This document shows positions 60,056 through 64,000 of a DNA stretch of 64,000 nt, piece after piece (position 1 is the first letter of the stretch; each line of letters opens with the position of its first letter). Location of the stretch: contig NC_063012.1 of assembly GCF_020509005.1 (NCBI RefSeq), forward strand, positions 4,712,001-4,776,000, given 5' to 3'. The position numbers were made by a program, and so were the translations under genes. Under the pieces are notes generated by a model, which was not told the origin of the DNA, ran no database searches, and worked only from the letters and a program-made list of their open reading frames with translations. The DNA is from Fulvia fulva (Eukaryota > Ascomycota > Dothideomycetes > Mycosphaerellales > Mycosphaerellaceae).

Positions 60056-61188
60056 ACGTGCTTTACTACCGAGCGGGCTATACTACCGAGCGGGCCACTT
60101 TTACTAAGAACTGTACCACTTCTATAGATATAGCTATACAACTACTATTATCGCGTATATTGTCTTCAAACGAGGCTAAACTGACCTTAGCTATCTAGGC
60201 CATAAAACGCGACGCGATAATTACGGATCGACTTGCTATAAAGGTATACGACGCGTCTCGAACTATACTAGGGTATCAATTGAATAGACGACCTCCTCGG
60301 GGTGACTACGAGCCTAATTCGAAGAAGCTTATAGAGCTAGAAGAGAGGGTAATACTTAAGTATATACTCGAGCTAGATCTTAGAGGTTTCCCGCTATTAA
60401 AGGCTAGTATACGAGTAATAGCCGATTTATTACTATAAGAGAAGGGTCTTAAGCCCGGTAGTCTTAATTAGACAGACAGGTTCATTAGGCGGTATCGTAA
60501 GCTAAAGGTTTATATAACACGTAGATACGATCGTTAGCGAGCCCTAATAGAAGATCTAGACGTTATCGAGAAGTAGTTCTTACTTATACGTAATATAAAG
60601 GAGAAGTATAGCATCCTTAACTAGGACACCTATAACTTTGACGAGATAGGGTTTATAATAGGTGTCATTACATCTTAGAGCGTCGTTACGGGTTTAGAAA
60701 GGCGTAGTAGAAAGAGGAAGGTCGTTTATTAGGGTAATAGAGAGGGAGTAGAGAGATAGCGCATTAGATAGCTCTTATACGAAGCGAGATTAGTAAGCTA
60801 TATAAGTCTAACGAGGCCCTTATATAGCGGAAAGCACAAAAGCGCAAGTATATTTAGTCTAGAGGGTCTCTAACCTTCGATAAGGCGTCGTAATTAATAC
60901 CTCTAGAGGATACTAGGAGGCAGGAAGTGAGTAGAGAGTCGCTAGATAGTGTTCGGCTAGCACTAAGGCTACGACGCTATAAGCGATATAGCGAGTCGAG
61001 GCATAACGTACGTACTTATTAAGTAGACTCGCTAGATAGCGAAGAATCTAAAGAGGAATTGTCCTCCTAGTAACGATTCTATAGGATGTCGTTGTGTTAA
61101 GATAGCGTCGTAATTAAAGTGGAAGTGGTATAGTTCTTAGTAAAAGTGGCCCGCTCGGTAGTATAGCCCGCTCGATAGTAAAGTACGT
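60056..61188 (+). mobile_element. pogo/Fot1-like DNA transposon, internally deleted, copy 2
   Basis: This 1133-bp element is flanked by TA (60054-60055 and 61189-61190), the standard Tc1/mariner target. Terminal inverted repeats read ACGTGCTTTACTACCGAGC on the left and ACGTACTTTACTATCGAGC on the right (reversed). Two 17-bp subterminal units lie at each end. It is inverted relative to copy 1 and has the same internal structure, so both derive from one deleted ancestor. Confidence 0.87.
60163..61050 (+). pseudogene. Remnant pogo-like transposase, copy 2
   Basis: The plus-strand reading is an HTH/CENP-B-type DNA-binding region. It includes AIKRDAIITDRLAIKVYDA (60190-60250), LNRRPPRGDYEPNSKKL (60280-60330) and the CENP-B-like RFIRRYRKL (60480-60505). 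It then reaches YNFDEIGFIIG (60632-60664), which holds the first catalytic Asp of the DDE domain of pogo transposases, followed by GNREGVER. The rest of the DDE domain is missing: the sequence continues directly into a C-terminal tail (LYEARLVSYISLT, 60775-60812). Several stops are present. It is inactive. Confidence 0.75.
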
Positions 61189-61231
61189 TATTCTAATAAG
61201 GATAAAAGTGCCTATTCTAAGCCTAGGCTTC

Positions 61232-61351
61232 TCAGACCCTTAGGGATCAAAAAGTGGTGGGTGTGTGTGATTGGTCGAGATATTGTCACGTGTTTTTGCC
61301 TAAGGCCACATCACTGCACCCACCACTCAATTTTTGATTCACGCGGTCTGA
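61232..61351. repeat. 120-bp hairpin (MITE-like) element
   Basis: The left arm begins TCAGACCCTTAGGGATCAA and ends GTGGTGGGTG. The right arm, read reversed, begins TCAGACCGCGTGAATCAAA and ends GTGGTGGGTG. The imperfect inverted arms are about 32-35 bp with a ~55-bp loop. This resembles a miniature inverted-repeat element, but no target duplication could be defined. It sits at the boundary between RIPed and normal DNA. Confidence 0.6.
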
Positions 61352-62145
61352 TTTAGGAGGTAGCGAGGCAGCCAATTAGTAACACAAACTTCCTGGCAGA
61401 AAAACCATCGGCGATCCTGGCAGCTTGCTTCGTTGGCTCTGGAGCTGCAGAAGTACTGTACGTCTGTGCGCGTGAGCTTGATCTTTTGCCGCTTTCTGGG
61501 CCAGAATACCAGTGGAGGCGAGAGAGATGAGGTGCTCGGAAGGAACGTCATCGGAGGTTGAGACACGTTTGTTCCGAAAGGGCCCACGTGACCGCCAAGT
61601 CTGTTCCTCAACAAACTCGCGAGCCTTGCGAAGCCCTAAACACAAGGCAGATACTCTCCTTATCATGGGATATAGGAGGTAATGAACGGCGCGAGCGCAC
61701 TCGCAGTCCAGCGCACACCAGCTCACATAGGGCAGGACATCAAGCCGTCGCTTATCGTCTTCGTCGAACGCGATGCATTGCAGCAGCCACCGTCCCACCA
61801 GTGTGCCAGTGTAACAGGCAACGGTCGTGTGTGCAATAGGGAATCTGCCGGCAACTTCCAGCTGCAGACACAAGCACGTTATGACACTTTATCCGTTTCT
61901 TGTAACCTGAGCATTGGCTAGGCAGCCTCACGCCAGCTGTCCGGGGTTCGCGAGTTGTCTCGCGTTCCTGTTGACCCCAAGACCTTGACACGGAGGATGG
62001 CTCGCTGTGAACATCTCTTGCCCTAGCACGACAGGGCTGGGCGACATTTCCGTTCTCATCCCCGCGCGGTCACATACTGATTTCCAGCACTACATCTCAG
62101 CACGCTCGAATTCATTGTCTGCGTACAACGGCTGCATTAGACGCC
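61352..62145. other. Intergenic DNA upstream of the permease pseudogene
   Basis: This stretch has normal base composition with no RIP signature. It would contain the promoter and 5' UTR of the permease. Overlapping open stretches on both strands (for example 61376-61873 minus and 61558-61839 plus) match no family I recognise and look like chance frames. No further signal was identified. Confidence 0.5.
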
Positions 62146-62601
62146 ATGCCCTCCATCGAGCAGGTCACCGCAGGTGAATCCAAATCAAATGCCGGGCGGG
62201 CTTACCAAAGCGACAAAGGCACCGTGGCACCAAGAGACGGCGCGGCCGTGAACGCTTCTGGACACCAAGATCAACTCAGAAGACAGTATGGCCTACTGGA
62301 AATATGTGGTCTGGCTTTGACAATCGACAATGCTTGGATCGCGTTCGCTGGCTCGCTTCAGATTTCCCTGCTGAACGGAGGGCCACCTGGGGTTCTCTAC
62401 GAGTATGTTGTTGCTTGCGCCTACTACGCCTTCGTGGGTGCATCGATAGCAGAACTAGCCTCTGCTGTGCCTTCATCTGGCGGCATCTATCATTGGTCTT
62501 CGATCACTGGGGGACGAGCTGTTGGATTCTTCGCCGGGAGTCTAAACTTCTTCGGCTGAATGTTTGATCTCGCGAGCATTGCCTATGTTCCAGCCAATGT
62601 T

Positions 62602-62654
62602 GTGAGTCTGTACCACCATCACACAAACCTCGCAGAAGTTGACAGCTATCCCAG
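62602..62654 (+). other. Permease intron 1
   Basis: 53 bp, GTGAGT to CCCAG. Splicing joins the codons for VPANV to VVQMYALFHP, as expected in the family. Confidence 0.75.
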
Positions 62655-63228
62655 GTTGTGCAGATGTATGCACTGTTCCATCCCGAATTTTTGATCGAGC
62701 CTTGGCACACATATGTCGCCTTTGTGTCAATACTCTGGGGTGTGACTGCTTTCGTCATCTTCCGCAACAGATGGATCCCTTATTTGCAGCACGCAGGCCT
62801 ATTCCTCGTCCTAGTTGGAGGGTTAATAACCATCATCGTAGTGGCTGCAATGCCGGCTGAGCATGCCAACAACTCGTTCGTTTGGAAAGACTGGACCAAT
62901 GCTACTGGAATGCCCGGTGGAATCGGATTTTTCACTGGAGTACTGAATGGCGCATTCGCCATCGGAACTGCTGATTCGGTCACACATCTGGCAGAGGGCT
63001 TCCGAATCCTAGAGTCGATTTACCTAAAGCCATCTTTGCGCAGATTGGTCTAGGTTTTGTTACTGCATTTGTGTTCGGTATAGCTATCTTCTATGGCGTT
63101 AACGACCTTGACGCAGTCCTGAATAGCAATGGATCGTTCCCCCTCGCAGAAATATACGCACAAGCTACTGGCTCGCGTGCTGCTACATTTGGACTGCTGC
63201 TGATCGTTTTCCTTTCGATCATGGTTTG

Positions 63229-63378
63229 GTACGTTTTTGAATGGCTTCCAGACATCGAGCAGTGGCTAAGACTATGGTGCACCGCGCGAGACATGCGCTG
63301 CACGACGCGCTCTGTGTACACCATAGTCAGACACTGCCACATGGTTCTCGAGCATGGCCAACAACGTTCTGTTTGTAG
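63229..63378 (+). other. Permease intron 2
   Basis: 150 bp, GTACGT to TTTGTAG. Splicing joins FLSIMV to CAVGTVLMLGRLWWTLARD and restores the conserved WTLARDNATPF segment. Confidence 0.72.
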
Positions 63379-63789
63379 CGCAGTCGGGACTGTATTGATG
63401 TTGGGTCGCCTCTGGTGGACTTTGGCAAGAGATAATGCTACGCCGTTCGCGAAACTTTTCTCCAGCGTCAACGAAGACTTGTCCTGTCCAGTCCCAGGCC
63501 ACGATTTTCGTATCGCTTCTCACCACAGGCTTTGGCGCGATCCAGCTTGGCTCCGCGACAGCCTTCACCATCCTGGTCAGCTCCTTTATCACCCTCACAA
63601 CTTTCTCCTACTTCCTGGCCATCTTTCCGCACATCTTGACGAGAAGGAGAACGGTACCTCCGGGACCTTTTTGGATGGGTGGGATGGCTGGCTATCTGGT
63701 CAACATCATCACCTGTGTCCTGATAGTCTTTTTCAATGTCTGGTTCTGCTGGCCATTCGCATATCCTGTTACGGTTGATTTGATGAACT

Positions 63790-63840
63790 GTAAGTGATAT
63801 TACCACGTTGCTACTGGAGCGTTCGCTAACGAACAGCCAG
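63790..63840 (+). other. Permease intron 3
   Basis: 51 bp, GTAAGT to GCCAG, with GCTAAC as a likely branch site 22-27 bases from its end. Splicing joins DLMN to YNSVILVGIVG. Confidence 0.75.
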
Positions 63841-64000
63841 ACAACTCGGTCATCCTGGTAGGAATCGTGGGTTTGACACTCTTTTGGTGGTGCGTGCATG
63901 GCATCGACTAATACCCAGGTCCGAAGTTAACGAAGCTGTACGTGGAGGATCAGTGATGCGTCCGAGCTGGCCACGACGGTCTACACAGCTGGGACTCTAT

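Larger units (their letters stand above)
62146..63956 (+). pseudogene. GABA/amino-acid permease (APC superfamily) pseudogene
   Basis: This is a fungal plasma-membrane or vacuolar amino-acid/GABA/choline permease of the APC family. It starts ATGCCCTCC at 62146; the conserved YGLLEICGLALTIDNAWIAF lies near residue 50, then TM segments (AYYAFVGASIAELASAVPSSGG). Lesions: TGA at 62557-62559 where the family has Trp (FFG-W-MFDLAS); one base lost near 62996 (HLAE to LPNP); one base gained near 63497 (VP to ATIFVSLL); TAA at 63909-63911 before YPGPKL. Introns at 62602-62654, 63229-63378 and 63790-63840 restore good frames. It ends KLYVEDQ then TGA 63954-63956. None of the lesions needs a CpA-to-TpA change. 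The substrate cannot be assigned. Confidence 0.85.

Noticed and set aside
61376..61873. 165-codon minus-strand open stretch with Cys and Arg
   Set aside because: It overlaps open frames on the plus strand, has no domain, and lies in the presumed promoter of the permease. A non-coding reading is simpler.
1..64000. A previously undescribed defence or biosynthetic system
   Set aside because: No intact host gene cluster, effector-like signal-peptide ORF or RNA gene was seen. The only non-transposon gene is a broken permease.

Overview
The window looks like a transposon graveyard from a filamentous ascomycete, with the edge of a gene-bearing region at the right-hand end. About 61 of the 64 kb is nested retrotransposon and DNA-transposon sequence. 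Most of it is extremely poor in CpA and TpG, rich in TpA, and full of TAG/TAA codons at former Gln and Trp positions. This is the signature of repeat-induced point mutation (RIP), a fungal (Pezizomycotina) genome defence. No bacterial gene, RNA gene or CRISPR array was seen. Species cannot be named from the sequence.

Layout: 1-3150 is a heavily mutated Tad1/I-like LINE (+), followed by a tiny LINE 3' scrap (-). A second LINE (+) spans 3223-7992 and resumes at 15212; it is split by a complete minus-strand Gypsy element (7993-15206, TSD AGGAC). Next come an internally deleted pogo/Fot1-like DNA transposon (15978-17144), a 5'-truncated LINE 3' end (17165-17787) with an (ATCT)n tail, and a LINE 5' scrap.

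From 17976 to 59618 lies a Copia array with three LTRs and two internal regions (LTR-internal-LTR-internal-LTR). The first internal region holds a minus-strand LINE (19595-24529), a minus-strand Gypsy (26509-40992) that itself contains another minus-strand Gypsy (30639-37967), and a plus-strand Gypsy (41815-48102). The second internal region holds one young LINE (52725-57600) that is not RIP-mutated. This LINE has an intact gag-like ORF1 and an ORF2 (endonuclease plus reverse transcriptase) with a single nonsense codon. Nearly every insertion has a recognisable target-site duplication, so the order of events can be read.

After the Copia array come a 94-bp tandem repeat, a second copy of the deleted pogo-like element (60056-61188) and a 120-bp hairpin element. 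Then composition returns to normal. A GABA/amino-acid permease pseudogene (62146-63956) follows, with three recognisable introns and four inactivating lesions that are not of RIP type.

How the parts relate: nothing here forms a host pathway. The elements are parasitic copies silenced by RIP. The one sequence that could still encode functional proteins is the young LINE, whose ORF1 is open and whose ORF2 is one codon from open.
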